Source: an uncultured Dysgonomonas sp.
GTDB taxonomy: Bacteria > Bacteroidota > Bacteroidia > Bacteroidales > Dysgonomonadaceae
Assembly (NCBI RefSeq): GCF_934668725.1
Contig: NZ_CAKUOF010000007.1
Location: forward strand, 150,904 to 214,903
Length of the DNA stretch: 64,000 bases
Reading direction: 5' to 3'
Shown piece after piece: positions 36,078 through 46,036 of this stretch (position 1 is the stretch's first letter; every line of letters begins with the position of its first letter). A program made the translations under genes and the position numbers. The notes under the pieces were generated by a model. That model was not told where the DNA came from and did no database searches. It worked only from the letters and a program-made list of their open reading frames with translations.

Positions 36078-36508
36078 CTTTTCGGTAATTGATGCTCTAC
36101 ATATTTTTGAAAATTATCCAGAATAGCTTGCCAACCTTGTTGTTGCATTTCTATGGGATGAATATCTTCAACTTCAAAAGATTCTATAATTTGAACTTTA
36201 TGATCTACATTCATAAAAATTATTCTAACCCTGCGACCGTCTTCAAGCGTATAGTTTATCTCTTGTCGATCAATTATATCACCATAAGTACCTCCAAAGT
36301 CAAACCCGACAGAACCTTTTTTAGCTTCAATTCTATAGGTAAACTTCCCTCCTTTTCTCAAATCATTACTTACGTCGGGTGTATGCCAATCTTCAGAAGC
36401 ATTATTCCATTTAATTATATCAGCAGGAGTGATCCAACATTTCCAAACAACATCCATCGCTGCATCAATCAGCACTTCTACCGTAACGATATCTCTATGT
36501 TTTACCAT
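36074..36508 (-). CDS. SRPBCC (AHSA1-like) protein
   Basis: 144 residues. VTVEVLIDAAMDVVWKCWITP at the start and GWQAILDNFQKYVEHQL at the end are the hallmarks of the activator-of-Hsp90/START-like SRPBCC family. The fold is a hydrophobic ligand-binding cavity, and the ligand is unknown. It lies in a leftward group with three VOC proteins and another SRPBCC protein; such sets are common in Bacteroidetes and often respond to stress. Confidence 0.9.
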   Translation of the reverse strand: MVKHRDIVTVEVLIDAAMDVVWKCWITPADIIKWNNASEDWHTPDVSNDLRKGGKFTYRIEAKKGSVGFDFGGTYGDIIDRQEINYTLEDGRRVRIIFMNVDHKVQIIESFEVEDIHPIEMQQQGWQAILDNFQKYVEHQLPKR

Positions 36509-36550
36509 TCTGAAAACATTTTAAATATTATGGAAGCATCCTCTACATTG

Positions 36551-36937
36551 TTATTTCAGCGAATGTATTCCTATACAATTTCCTTCAGTATCCAAGACTA
36601 ATGATATAAAACCATATTCGCCAATCGAAAACTTGGGTTTCAGGATTTTTCCTCCGGCGACCTCTACCCTCTTTTGTTCTATTTCACAATCGTAAGAAGA
36701 AAAATATACTATTGTACTATTTCCGCCAGGCTCCATACCCTCCATCTTAACCAATGCCCCGGAAGAGTTAGGGGCATCTTCGTCCATTTCAAAAACGACC
36801 ATCTTTATATCCGAATTATCAGGAGCTGGTATCTCATACAGTTCACGCTCAAACACTTTTTCGTAAAACTTTTTTGCACGTTCCAAATCACTAACATAAA
36901 TTTCGAACCAGCCTACAGGATTTGTTATCTTTTTCAT
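36551..36937 (-). CDS. VOC-family (glyoxalase/bleomycin-resistance fold) protein
   Basis: 128 residues. NPVGWFEIYVSDLERAKKFYEKVF opens a typical VOC domain of paired beta-alpha-beta-beta-beta units, ending with VLDTEGNCIGIHS. Family members bind a metal and catalyse isomerisation or cleavage, or bind drugs; the substrate is unknown. It lies 42 bp upstream of the SRPBCC gene and 4 bp downstream of another VOC gene, so it belongs to the same operon. Confidence 0.9.
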   Translation of the reverse strand: MKKITNPVGWFEIYVSDLERAKKFYEKVFERELYEIPAPDNSDIKMVVFEMDEDAPNSSGALVKMEGMEPGGNSTIVYFSSYDCEIEQKRVEVAGGKILKPKFSIGEYGFISLVLDTEGNCIGIHSLK

Positions 36938-36941
36938 ACGA

Positions 36942-37394
36942 TTACTTGTTATCAGTATTCTGTTCTACATTAATCATCCAGTTTATTCCAAACCGATCAG
37001 TAAACATTCCAAAATAAGCATTCCAGAAAGTATCGCCCATAGGCACACCTACAGTACCATCCTTTGATAGTGCTCCAAATACTCTATCGGCTTCTTCTTT
37101 TGTTTCAATCTGAAGAGATAAAGAAATATTATTCCCGATAACCAGATCAGGGCCTCCACAGCTCCCCTCCATATTATCACTTCCAAAAAGCATAAAATCA
37201 TTATTTATAGGCAGAGCCACATGCATAATTCTATTAGCATATTCCGGAGATATTGCAGGTTGTCCTTCCAATGGAGGCATATCCGCAAAACGTCCGATAT
37301 AAGTAAATTCTTTTCCAAATACAGATTTATAGAAGTTGAATGCCTCTTCACAATTACCCTCAAAAGTCAGGTATGGTTGAATTGCTGTTACCAT
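36942..37394 (-). CDS. PhnB-like VOC-family protein
   Basis: 150 residues. YLTFEGNCEEAFNFYKSVFG and the end FWNAYFGMFTDRFGINWMINVE are the PhnB-like signatures. It is paralogous to the frameshifted VOC gene at 35605. Its stop lies 4 bp before the next start, so the two are cotranscribed. Function beyond the VOC fold cannot be told. Confidence 0.9.
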   Translation of the reverse strand: MVTAIQPYLTFEGNCEEAFNFYKSVFGKEFTYIGRFADMPPLEGQPAISPEYANRIMHVALPINNDFMLFGSDNMEGSCGGPDLVIGNNISLSLQIETKEEADRVFGALSKDGTVGVPMGDTFWNAYFGMFTDRFGINWMINVEQNTDNK

Positions 37395-37548
37395 AATTTT
37401 TATTTTTAAAATTGATAAATAATTAAGTAAATAAAATATTGATTTATAATCTGCTTAAACTTATCTAATCAGATACAAATATTTGTAATTTATATAGTTA
37501 TGAGCAAATTGATTCTACCCAAAATAGAATATTAAGAAACCTGAATAC

Positions 37549-37977
37549 TTATTTCTCGAGAAAATCTTTTAACCATTTCCCCAATATTTCGTTCCAGCCT
37601 TTAATATAATTTTCTTTTGTGAATCCATCTCCTGCATCGGAGAAATTTTCCACTCCTTCGTGAATCAGTGTCACCTTTGTACCTTTCCCCACAGGTTCTA
37701 ATACCCACGTTAAAACGGATCGCCCTTTACTATGTCCCGGATGTGTCCACGTATGTCGAAGCTTTTTATTGGGAATAACTTCCAATATTTCAAAATGATG
37801 GTGATATAAATTTCCACCATCTTCCACGTCAAAATCAAAAGTCTTTCCTTCTTCGGCAATAAAACCTTTGATATCGAAGTACCACTCTTCCATTTTCTCC
37901 TTATCCGTTAGAGCCTCCCATACTTTTGCAACAGGAGCTGCATAGATTTGTTCTATTATAATCGGTAAATTATCCAT
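37549..37977 (-). CDS. SRPBCC (AHSA1-like) protein
   Basis: 142 residues. IIEQIYAAPVAKVWEALTDKEKMEEWYFDIKGF and the end ENYIKGWNEILGKWLKDFLEK mark an AHSA1-type START-fold protein. It is the first gene of the leftward VOC/SRPBCC group, 154 bp before the next. The divergent spacer 37978-38276 separates it from the efflux operon. Confidence 0.9.
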   Translation of the reverse strand: MDNLPIIIEQIYAAPVAKVWEALTDKEKMEEWYFDIKGFIAEEGKTFDFDVEDGGNLYHHHFEILEVIPNKKLRHTWTHPGHSKGRSVLTWVLEPVGKGTKVTLIHEGVENFSDAGDGFTKENYIKGWNEILGKWLKDFLEK

Positions 37978-38255
37978 AATCCTAAATTTATTTATTTTAA
38001 AAATATTTTCCCCAATCAGTTGAGATTAACGCATCAAAGCGTCCCTCTGCTTTATCAAGTATATCAATTACACGCTTTTACAGTTTATAAAAACATTATT
38101 AAATACCCCTCATTATTTATATAACATATATACAGATATAAAAGTATAATGGGAAATGACTTTTTTTAGTTATATTTTTTTATTATCCGATTAAACCTTT
38201 TCACATAAAACTTGTCTAACGTTATGCATTAGTTATATGCATATTCGTAACATAT

Positions 38256-38263
38256 TATATTTC
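38256..38263 (+). promoter_or_regulatory. Possible -7 element of the RND efflux operon
   Basis: TATATTTC, one mismatch from TAnnTTTG, 14 bp upstream of the ATG at 38277. The remaining 280 bp of the divergent spacer show no other clear element. Confidence 0.35.
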
Positions 38264-38276
38264 AGAATCTCATCCC

Positions 38277-39362
38277 ATGAATAAAAAAGCTAAGATAGCA
38301 CTCATAATTGCAATTGTTTTGATAATTACAGGTATGGCTTTTTATCCGAGTATAAAAAGAATGCTACCTCTCAAGGATAAAGAAGTATCACAAAAACCTA
38401 ACATAGACACAAGAGGACAAAGCTCTCTTAATGTAAATGCCATGGTGCTTAAATTTCAGAACCTGGATGATATCTTCAAAACAAAAGGAGTATTAATACC
38501 CGATGAAGAAGTCAATTTATCTTTTGAAACCTCAGGAAAAATTACGTCTATTTTTTTTAAGGAAGGGAGCTCTGTTAAAAAGGGCGATTTGCTTGCTAAA
38601 GTAAATGATGCACCATTACAGGCTGAACTAAAAAAGCTAGAAGCTCAAAAACCATTAGCTGAAGATCGTGTTTTTCGTCAGAAATCTTTATTGGCAAAGG
38701 ATGCTGTCAGTCAAGAGGCATACGAGTCAGTAAATACAGAGTTGGGAAAGTTAAATGCTGATATTGAATTAGTCAAAGCTAAAATAGCACAGACTGAATT
38801 AAGAGCTCCTTTTACCGGTATTATCGGACTACGTCTCGTCAGTGAGGGTGCTTATGCTACATCAACTACCATTATATCAAAACTGACTAAGATAACACCG
38901 CTTAAGATTGAATTTTCAGTTAATGAACGGCAAGCAAACGATATTAAACCGGGGACGATTCTTTCTTTTACCTTAGATAATGATTTAAATAAATACCAAG
39001 CTACAATATATGCTATTGAATCGAATCTCGATAAGCAAACTTTGACTTTAAAAGCCCGTGCTATCTATCAGAATGCCGGCGGAAAGCTAAAGCCCGGCCA
39101 TTCTGCTAATATCGAAATAAAATTACAAGAGATAAAAAATACGCTGGTCATACCCAGCATTTCTACCGTTGCCGAAATGGGACGTGATATCGCTTACATT
39201 TACAAAGACGGAAGAGCTCATCAGGTAGAGATAAAAAAGGGCATGAGAACAGCCTCTTCGATACAAATACTCGACGGGCTTGCTTTAGGAGATACTTTAT
39301 TGACAAGTGGAGTAATGCAATTACGAGACGGTATGCCGGTTACTCTTGACAATATAAATTAA
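38277..39362 (+). CDS. RND efflux periplasmic adaptor (membrane fusion protein)
   Basis: 361 residues with an N-terminal membrane anchor (IALIIAIVLIITGMAF). The biotinyl-lipoyl half LSFETSGKITSIFFKEGSSV and its partner LRAPFTGIIGLRLVSEG flank a short alpha-hairpin. Beta-barrel and membrane-proximal domains follow, ending GDTLLTSGVMQLRDGMPV. This is the HlyD/AcrA family. It links the inner-membrane pump encoded 91 bp downstream with the TolC-like channel, so the three genes form one tripartite pump. Confidence 0.93.
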   Translation: MNKKAKIALIIAIVLIITGMAFYPSIKRMLPLKDKEVSQKPNIDTRGQSSLNVNAMVLKFQNLDDIFKTKGVLIPDEEVNLSFETSGKITSIFFKEGSSVKKGDLLAKVNDAPLQAELKKLEAQKPLAEDRVFRQKSLLAKDAVSQEAYESVNTELGKLNADIELVKAKIAQTELRAPFTGIIGLRLVSEGAYATSTTIISKLTKITPLKIEFSVNERQANDIKPGTILSFTLDNDLNKYQATIYAIESNLDKQTLTLKARAIYQNAGGKLKPGHSANIEIKLQEIKNTLVIPSISTVAEMGRDIAYIYKDGRAHQVEIKKGMRTASSIQILDGLALGDTLLTSGVMQLRDGMPVTLDNIN

Positions 39363-39453
39363 GGTCGCCGAACTTTTTTTATTATTCCAATCAAGCATAA
39401 CAATAACTGTCACAACATTAAAAAAACGTTCTATTACTTAAGTTTATCAACTT

Positions 39454-42400
39454 ATGACTATTTCAGAATTAAGTATACGACGCCCCGTGCTATCCACCGT
39501 ATTTGTACTGATTATATTCCTTTTAGGTATGATTGGTTATACTTACCTTGGAGTTCGTGAATATCCCAATATAGACAACCCTATTATCACGGTTAGTGTA
39601 TCTTATCCGGGAGCAAATGCCGAAATCATAGAAAGCCAGATAACCGAGCCATTGGAGCAAAACATCAATGGTATTCCCGGTATCCGTTCACTTGTCAGTA
39701 GCAGTAGCCAAGGCTCTAGCAACATTACTGTTGAATTTGAGTTGAGTGTCGACCTTGAAACGGCCGCCAATGATGTGCGCGACAAAGTATCAAGGGCACA
39801 AAGATATTTACCTCGCGACTGCGACCCTCCGACTGTATCGAAAGCTGATGCTGATGCAAATCCGATTATCCAGATTACTGTTCAAAGTGCCAAACGGTCG
39901 TTATTGGAACTAAGCGAAATCGCCGAACTTACCATAAAAGAACGTTTACAAACTATACCGAATGTTAGTGCTGTCGAAATATGGGGACAACATCGTTACT
40001 CAATGCGTTTATGGCTCGACCCGGTAAAAATGGCTGCCTATGGTATTACTCCTATGGATGTAAAGAGTGCTATTGACAAAGAAAATGTAGAGCTACCATC
40101 GGGAAGTATAGAGGGCGACAAGATAGAACTCTCTATCCGTACACTTGGATTGATGGAGACTCCCGAAGAGTTCAACAGTCTGGTTGTAAAAGAAGATAAC
40201 TACAATGTTGTTCGTTTTGGGAATATCGGAAATGCCGAATTGGGAACCGAAAACCCAAGGAATATTATGAAAAAGAACGGCATCCCAATGGTGAGTGTCG
40301 TTATAATACCTCAACCCGGAGCTAATCAAATAGAGATCTCGGATGAAACAATGATCCGGCTGGAACAAATGCAAAAAGATTTACCCGATGATGTACAGTT
40401 AGGTATTGCTTTTGATAACACCAAGTTTATTCGAACTTCTATTTATGAAGTGGAAGAAACTATCTACATAGCATTCCTGTTGGTAGTACTTATTATATTC
40501 CTTTTCCTACGCGATTGGCGTGTTACGCTAGTGCCTTGTGTGGTGATTCCTATTTCATTGATTGGAGCTTTCTTCGTTATGTACGTTGCCGGATATTCTA
40601 TCAATGTATTATCAATGCTAGCCGTAGTATTGGCGGTAGGACTCGTTGTAGACGATGCTATTGTCGTCACGGAGAATATCTATCTGAAAATTGAAGAGGG
40701 AATGTCTCCCTTAGAGGCAGGTATAGAAGGTTCAAAAGAAATACTTTTTGCTGTAATCTCAACCACCATAACTTTAGTTGCCGTATTCTTCCCTATCGTA
40801 TTTCTCGAAGGTATGACAGGACGTTTATTCCGTGAATTCAGTATGGTTATAGCCGGTTCGGTTCTTATATCTTCGTTCGTAGCATTAACCTTCACACCTA
40901 TGCTGGCGACCAAGCTTCTAAAAAGAAACGATAAACCCGGATGGTTTTACCGAGTTACCGACCCTTTTTTCAAAGGATTGAATTCAGTATACAGTAAAGG
41001 ACTACATTACTTTCTTACACACAAGCTACTTGTATGGCCTATTATAATAGTGACATTTATCGGAATCGTATTTCTTGCTAAAAATATACCATCGGAAATG
41101 GCACCTTTGGAAGATCGGTCGCAGATATCGATACGGGTAAGTGGTCCTGAAGGTGCAACCTATGAATTTTACAGAGATTATATCGAAAAAGTATCTCAAA
41201 CGGTAGATTCCATAGCACCCGAAAGACTTTCGAATATAATGCGTGTTAGAAGCGGAGGAGGAAATATAACAGTTGTATTACCGAATATACAAGATAGAGA
41301 AAGAAGTCAAATGCAAATAGCCAACGCTCTTTCGCCTGTACTTCGTAAAGAAACAGAAGCCAGAGCCTTTGTGCAGCAACAATCGACTTTTGGAGGCAGA
41401 CGTACCAGTATGCCTATTCAATATGTTTTACAAGCGCCTAATATTGCTAAACTGGAAGAGTTCATTCCTCAATTTATGCAAAAGGTAAACGAGAGTCCTT
41501 TATTCCAGATGGCGGACGTAAACTTCAAATTTACAAAACCCGAAACCCGTATTAAGATAGATCGTGATAAGGCTGCCTTACTAGGTGTAAGCACGCGAGA
41601 TATCGGGCAAACGCTACAATATGCTTTGAGTGGTCAGCGTATGGGCTACTTCTATATGAATGGTAAACAGTATCAGATACTAGGCGAAATAAACCGTCAA
41701 CAACGCAACACTCCATTAGATCTAAAATCTATCTACCTCAAGAATCTAAATGGGGATATGATTCAATTAGATAATCTTGTTGAGTTGGAGGAAAGTGTAG
41801 CCCCACCTCAACTATATCGTTACAACCGTTTTAACTCGGCTACCGTATCTGCAGGACTGGCTCCGGGAGTTACTATCGGCGAAGGTTTGAATGAAATGGA
41901 TCGTATTGCAAAGACAACTTTAGATGAGAGTTTTCGTACAGCGTTGGCAGGAGACTCCAAAGATTTCAGGGAAAGTTCATCGAGTTTGATGTTTGCCTTT
42001 TTATTGGCTATTGTACTTATTTTCTTAATATTGGCAGCCCAGTTCGAAAGTTTCAAAGATCCTTTGGTTATTATGCTTACCGTTCCGCTAGCTATTGCGG
42101 GTGCATTACTATTTATGTATATCTGGGGAATAACGATGAATATATTCAGTCAGATAGGTATTATTATGCTTATCGGGTTGGTAGCTAAAAACGGTATTCT
42201 TATAGTTGAATTTGCTAATCAGCGTCAGGAAACAGGTATGAGCAGACTCGAAGCTATTCAAGGGGCATCGGTACAACGCCTCCGTCCTATCTTAATGACC
42301 AGTTTTGCAACCATACTGGGTTTATTACCCCTAGTATTGGCAACTGCGGAAGGTTCGAACGGACGGATTGCCATGGGTATTGCCGTAATCGGGGGGATGA

Positions 42401-42510
42401 CTATATCCACATTTCTCACAGTATTTATTGTACCGGTAATGTATTTGTATATATCTACCGACAGAGAAAAAAAGGCTCAAAAAAAAGAACAAAAAGAACA
42501 GAAATCGTAA
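39454..42510 (+). CDS. RND multidrug efflux permease (AcrB/HAE1 type)
   Basis: 1018 residues, the usual length. Twelve membrane helices with two large periplasmic loops. Proton-relay residues are visible: the Asp pair in VGLVVDDAIVVTENI (helix 4) and the Lys of GLVAKNGILIVEFANQ (helix 10). The N-terminus SELSIRRPVLSTVFVLIIF is characteristic. It exports drugs, detergents or bile-like compounds using the proton gradient. The operon order adaptor-permease-channel is standard. Confidence 0.95.
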   Translation: MTISELSIRRPVLSTVFVLIIFLLGMIGYTYLGVREYPNIDNPIITVSVSYPGANAEIIESQITEPLEQNINGIPGIRSLVSSSSQGSSNITVEFELSVDLETAANDVRDKVSRAQRYLPRDCDPPTVSKADADANPIIQITVQSAKRSLLELSEIAELTIKERLQTIPNVSAVEIWGQHRYSMRLWLDPVKMAAYGITPMDVKSAIDKENVELPSGSIEGDKIELSIRTLGLMETPEEFNSLVVKEDNYNVVRFGNIGNAELGTENPRNIMKKNGIPMVSVVIIPQPGANQIEISDETMIRLEQMQKDLPDDVQLGIAFDNTKFIRTSIYEVEETIYIAFLLVVLIIFLFLRDWRVTLVPCVVIPISLIGAFFVMYVAGYSINVLSMLAVVLAVGLVVDDAIVVTENIYLKIEEGMSPLEAGIEGSKEILFAVISTTITLVAVFFPIVFLEGMTGRLFREFSMVIAGSVLISSFVALTFTPMLATKLLKRNDKPGWFYRVTDPFFKGLNSVYSKGLHYFLTHKLLVWPIIIVTFIGIVFLAKNIPSEMAPLEDRSQISIRVSGPEGATYEFYRDYIEKVSQTVDSIAPERLSNIMRVRSGGGNITVVLPNIQDRERSQMQIANALSPVLRKETEARAFVQQQSTFGGRRTSMPIQYVLQAPNIAKLEEFIPQFMQKVNESPLFQMADVNFKFTKPETRIKIDRDKAALLGVSTRDIGQTLQYALSGQRMGYFYMNGKQYQILGEINRQQRNTPLDLKSIYLKNLNGDMIQLDNLVELEESVAPPQLYRYNRFNSATVSAGLAPGVTIGEGLNEMDRIAKTTLDESFRTALAGDSKDFRESSSSLMFAFLLAIVLIFLILAAQFESFKDPLVIMLTVPLAIAGALLFMYIWGITMNIFSQIGIIMLIGLVAKNGILIVEFANQRQETGMSRLEAIQGASVQRLRPILMTSFATILGLLPLVLATAEGSNGRIAMGIAVIGGMTISTFLTVFIVPVMYLYISTDREKKAQKKEQKEQKS

Positions 42511-42539
42511 GATCTCGATAAAATTCAATTTGCAATATC

Positions 42540-43856
42540 ATGAAAAAACATCATATTATTATATTTTTACTGGCACTTCCTTATTTTATTTCAGCACAAA
42601 ATAGGATTGATCTGAAACGCTGTATCGAAATTGGACTTGAGCGTAATTACGAAATAAGAATAACCAGAAATGATGAACAGGTAGCCGATAATAATCGGAC
42701 TATCGGTAATGCGGGATATTTGCCATATTTGAATTTGAACAGCGGATATTCGGGAACAATCAATAATACCGAACAACGTTTAACATCAGGTGATATAACC
42801 AAAAACAACGGAGTGCATAATCAGGCATTAAATGCGGGAATTAATCTGGATTGGACTGTTTTTGACGGCTTCAATATTCAAGCTAATTACGGCCGCTTAA
42901 AAGAACTTCAACAGATCGGAGAACTGAATACTCGTCTTGCAATCGAAAATTTTGTACTGAATATATCGAATGAGTATTATAATTATATCCAACAAAAGAT
43001 AAGGTTGAATAACCTTAAGTATGCAGTTAAATTGTCAAAAGAAAGATTGAGGATAGTAGAAGCTCGCTATAGTATTGGTGCAGGATCGCGTCTCGAATTA
43101 CAACAAGCAAAGGTAGACTTCAATGCAGATAGTTCTATGCTTATCAAACAAAACGAAGTCATATTTACTTCACGTGTACAGATCAATCAACTAATGGCGA
43201 TAGATAACGTGGAAGAACCGCTATACATAACAGATTCAATCATAGAATTTAATTCGCTACTAAACAGGGATGATATCTGGCAAAACCTCCAAGTTTCGAA
43301 TGTGTTTCTTCAATTATATAAAAGAGACAAAAATATCAGCGTCCTCGACCTGAAAGCCATTCAAAGTCAATACTTCCCCTATTTGAAAGTAAATGCAGGG
43401 TACGGGTTTACTCAAAACATGTATGAAATAGGTTCTGTTGATCGTCAAAAAAATATGGGATTCAACTATGGTCTTACCATAGGGTTTAATATTTTTGATG
43501 GTTTTAACCGGGAACGAAAGCGGAAAAATGCGAAAATAGAGGTTCAAACGAAAGAACTTCAATATCAACAAGTAGAATTGTCTCTGAGAACAGATTTGTC
43601 GAAAATGTGGATGGCTTATCAGAACAATATGGAATTAACGAATCTTGAAAAAGAGAATCTTCAAACAGCTCATGACAATTATGATATTGCTCTTGAACGT
43701 TATAAATTAGGCGATCTTTCAGGAATCGAATTACGGGAGGCTCAAAACAGCTTGCTTGAAGCTGAAGATCGACTTGTTCAGGCTCAATACAATACGAAGC
43801 TTTGTGAAATATCGCTGATTCAAATCAGTGGAAATATATTATCATACATATATTAA
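42540..43856 (+). CDS. TolC-family outer-membrane efflux protein
   Basis: 438 residues with a signal peptide (cleavage near FISAQN). Two OEP repeats are visible: IDLKRCIEIGLERNYEIRI to RIVEARYSIGAGSRLELQQA, and a second ending LERYKLGDLSGIELREAQNS. These form the coiled-coil channel of the pump. It lies 29 bp after the permease stop, so the genes are cotranscribed. It converges with the pyridoxal kinase gene 22 bp away. Confidence 0.93.
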   Translation: MKKHHIIIFLLALPYFISAQNRIDLKRCIEIGLERNYEIRITRNDEQVADNNRTIGNAGYLPYLNLNSGYSGTINNTEQRLTSGDITKNNGVHNQALNAGINLDWTVFDGFNIQANYGRLKELQQIGELNTRLAIENFVLNISNEYYNYIQQKIRLNNLKYAVKLSKERLRIVEARYSIGAGSRLELQQAKVDFNADSSMLIKQNEVIFTSRVQINQLMAIDNVEEPLYITDSIIEFNSLLNRDDIWQNLQVSNVFLQLYKRDKNISVLDLKAIQSQYFPYLKVNAGYGFTQNMYEIGSVDRQKNMGFNYGLTIGFNIFDGFNRERKRKNAKIEVQTKELQYQQVELSLRTDLSKMWMAYQNNMELTNLEKENLQTAHDNYDIALERYKLGDLSGIELREAQNSLLEAEDRLVQAQYNTKLCEISLIQISGNILSYIY

Positions 43857-43878
43857 TACAATAAAACTTCTTATGGTA

Positions 43879-44703
43879 TCATTCTCGTATATATCTGAGT
43901 AAACATTCGGCATTCATTTCATCAAGACCTCTTCTAGTGATGTAAGCAAGCACCTCACTTATTGTTGCAGAAGCTTTCGCTACAGCCGACACCAAATCCT
44001 TACCTTTAGTTAATTGAGAAGCAAAGATTGCAGTAAAAAGATCTCCGGTTCCTACAGCATCAATATCTATATTTTGAGAATAGATTCGTTCCGTATCTTC
44101 TCCCCGTATAATAATTGTTTCGATCTGTCCCTCGGGAGTATCTTCCAGATGGCAGCCTGTGGCAACAATAGTCTTTTTACTCAATATTGGGTTTGATTTT
44201 ACTAAATCAATTATTCCAGCAATCGTATTAACCTTATGTTTAAGGATATATTCGAGCTCAAACTGATTAGGTGTCAGTATATCACAATAAGGTATTAAAG
44301 TTGAAATTAATTGTCCGGCTACCGTATCAGGCACATAAAGACCTGTACTGATATCACCCATCACTGGATCGCAGATATATAATTTATGAGGGAATGTTTT
44401 CTTTATTCGTTGTATAAATTCAGATGACGAAAGTAAAATATCTTCTGAGCCAATATAGCCTGTAACCACACAAGAAGTAGTATCCAGAACATCAATAGCT
44501 TCGATTCCGGCAATCAGATCATCAAATAAATCTTTCGAAACAGCTTTTCCATGAATGGGTCTGTGTCCCGTATGTGCAGATAAATAAACTGTCGGAAAAG
44601 AAATTACATCCAACCCATGCAATTGTATAGCCAGTTCTGCAATATTATTTCCGACATATCCATATACTACTTTACTTTGAATTGACAGTATCTTATCTTT
44701 CAT
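43879..44703 (-). CDS. Pyridoxal kinase (PdxY/PdxK family)
   Basis: 274 residues. KILSIQSKVVYGYVGNN at the start, YICDPVMGD near residue 113, and the anion-hole/catalytic motif DAVGTGDLFTAIF near residue 220 identify the PdxK/PdxY branch of the ribokinase family. It phosphorylates pyridoxal with ATP in the B6 salvage pathway. PdxY and PdxK cannot be told apart here. Upstream lies dispersed repeat copy C, in the same relative position as copies A and B to their genes. Confidence 0.9.
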   Translation of the reverse strand: MKDKILSIQSKVVYGYVGNNIAELAIQLHGLDVISFPTVYLSAHTGHRPIHGKAVSKDLFDDLIAGIEAIDVLDTTSCVVTGYIGSEDILLSSSEFIQRIKKTFPHKLYICDPVMGDISTGLYVPDTVAGQLISTLIPYCDILTPNQFELEYILKHKVNTIAGIIDLVKSNPILSKKTIVATGCHLEDTPEGQIETIIIRGEDTERIYSQNIDIDAVGTGDLFTAIFASQLTKGKDLVSAVAKASATISEVLAYITRRGLDEMNAECLLRYIRE

Positions 44704-44726
44704 CTTTTAATCTATCTGGTTCCATT

Positions 44727-44820
44727 AAGTTCGCAAAACTATTGATTGCTTTGGCAAGCAAAACAGCAATAGGTTGTTATGCTTTTGAAATCTGTCAGTA
44801 AATATTTTCTTTTACTTATA
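44727..44820 (+). repeat. Dispersed intergenic repeat, copy C
   Basis: 94 bp that closely match copy A (2361-2454) over the whole length, and copy B over the right 75 bp. It contains TTGCTTTGGCAAGCAAAACA and ends TATTTTCTTTTACTTATA. It starts 24 bp upstream of the pyridoxal kinase ATG. Confidence 0.82.
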
Positions 44821-44868
44821 TATTATAAATGTACAAAAAAAGAATTAAGTTGCCTCTCATTCTAATTG

Positions 44869-44910
44869 AAAATGCTTTTAGCTTGCTTAATCATAGCTAA
44901 AAGCATTTTT
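44869..44910. terminator. Terminator-like hairpin in the divergent pdxK spacer
   Basis: AAAATGCTTTTAGC pairs with GCTAAAAGCATTTT (14-bp perfect stem, 13-nt loop), with a T-run to the right and T-rich sequence to the left. It is odd here because both neighbouring genes are transcribed away from it. It may end a small transcript that covers repeat C, or act in the 5' leader of the nucleosidase gene. Confidence 0.7.
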
Positions 44911-45021
44911 CCGTACTAATTCTTTCTTGAAAACATCAAGTCTTTACGACACTTTTACCGGAATACAAAATTATACTGTTGAAGAAATTTATACCTTTAC
45001 TTCTTATTTATTTGAATTGAT

Positions 45022-45585
45022 ATGAGAAAAATTTTACTTACATATGCCGTTAAGGATGAATTCACTCCTATTACACTTAAAGGTTGTGAAATAATTTATA
45101 TACTTACCGGTATTGGAAAAGCTAAATCCGCGATGAAACTAACCGAGGCTATTTACAAGGAAAAGCCCGATCTAGTAATAAATATGGGAACAGCAGGAAC
45201 TCTAAATCATAATATAGGAGATATATTTACTTGCCAGCGGTTTATCGATCGTGATTTCCATTCAGTAAATCTTCCGGGTGTTGAATATGAGATCGATTTT
45301 ACTTCGTTCGTGAATAAGAGTGAAATCGTTGGAAACTTACTAGTAAACAGTAACCAAGGAACATGCAATACGGGAGATAGTTTTGTTACAGAAGCTGAGT
45401 CGGTATATGGAGATGTAGTAGACATGGAAGCATTTGCACAAGCCATTGTTTGTAAAGAGTATAATATTCCGTTTATTGCTGTTAAATATGTTACAGATCT
45501 CATAGGGCAAAACTCCGTAAAACATTGGGAGGATAAACTAGCCGATGCCCGTAAAGAACTGAGTGAATGGTTCCTTGATAAGTAA
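45022..45585 (+). CDS. MTA/SAH nucleosidase-like protein
   Basis: 187 residues, shorter than the usual 230 of MTAN/Pfs. Nucleosidase signatures are present: VINMGTAGTLNHNIGDI near residue 52, TGDSF near 118, VVDMEAFAQAIVCKEYNIPF near 132 (substrate-binding Glu), and KYVTDLIGQN with the catalytic Asp. It should split the N-glycosidic bond of methylthioadenosine, adenosylhomocysteine or a related nucleoside. TACCTTTA at 44992 may be its -7 element. The exact substrate is uncertain because of the short form. Confidence 0.85.
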   Translation: MRKILLTYAVKDEFTPITLKGCEIIYILTGIGKAKSAMKLTEAIYKEKPDLVINMGTAGTLNHNIGDIFTCQRFIDRDFHSVNLPGVEYEIDFTSFVNKSEIVGNLLVNSNQGTCNTGDSFVTEAESVYGDVVDMEAFAQAIVCKEYNIPFIAVKYVTDLIGQNSVKHWEDKLADARKELSEWFLDK

Positions 45586-46036
45586 CAAAGAATAAAAAAC
45601 ATTAACGATCAACACTAGCCATCCAATATAACAACAACTTTGCTCACAAGGCGCGTTAATTTATAATTTAGCTCTTACCTTTAGTCTATCAAAGCAACAT
45701 ATTAATAAGCGATATATAAAACACAACATTATTGTGATCTGCAATATCCAATGTGAAATTTTAGATTATGCTCTACAAAATCACAAAACAGGTAGGGAAA
45801 AACTGGCTCGCCCCTTCTGTAATAATACCTACATATATGAAATAGCCAAAATAAAATTACTACAACTTCACACATATGTTTATTTATGGAGCCTATCAGT
45901 ATATTACTATCAAAGGTTTTGAAGACTCGTCACCAACAAAATCGGCTTTAGCTCCTCTTGTTGATCACCTCAGAACACAAATTTGAAATGAACTTATTAG
46001 AGTTAAGTGCGTTATAATACTCTAAAAAACACGTCT
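45586..46036. other. Gene-free stretch
   Basis: 450 bp without a believable gene. A 62-codon frame at 45734-45922 has no recognisable protein features. The GTG at 46007 that extends the transporter frame is not preferred over the ATG at 46037. Confidence 0.6.

Noticed and set aside
45734..45922. 62-codon frame in the spacer before the EamA gene
   Set aside because: Composition is not protein-like and there is no promoter or relative in the window.
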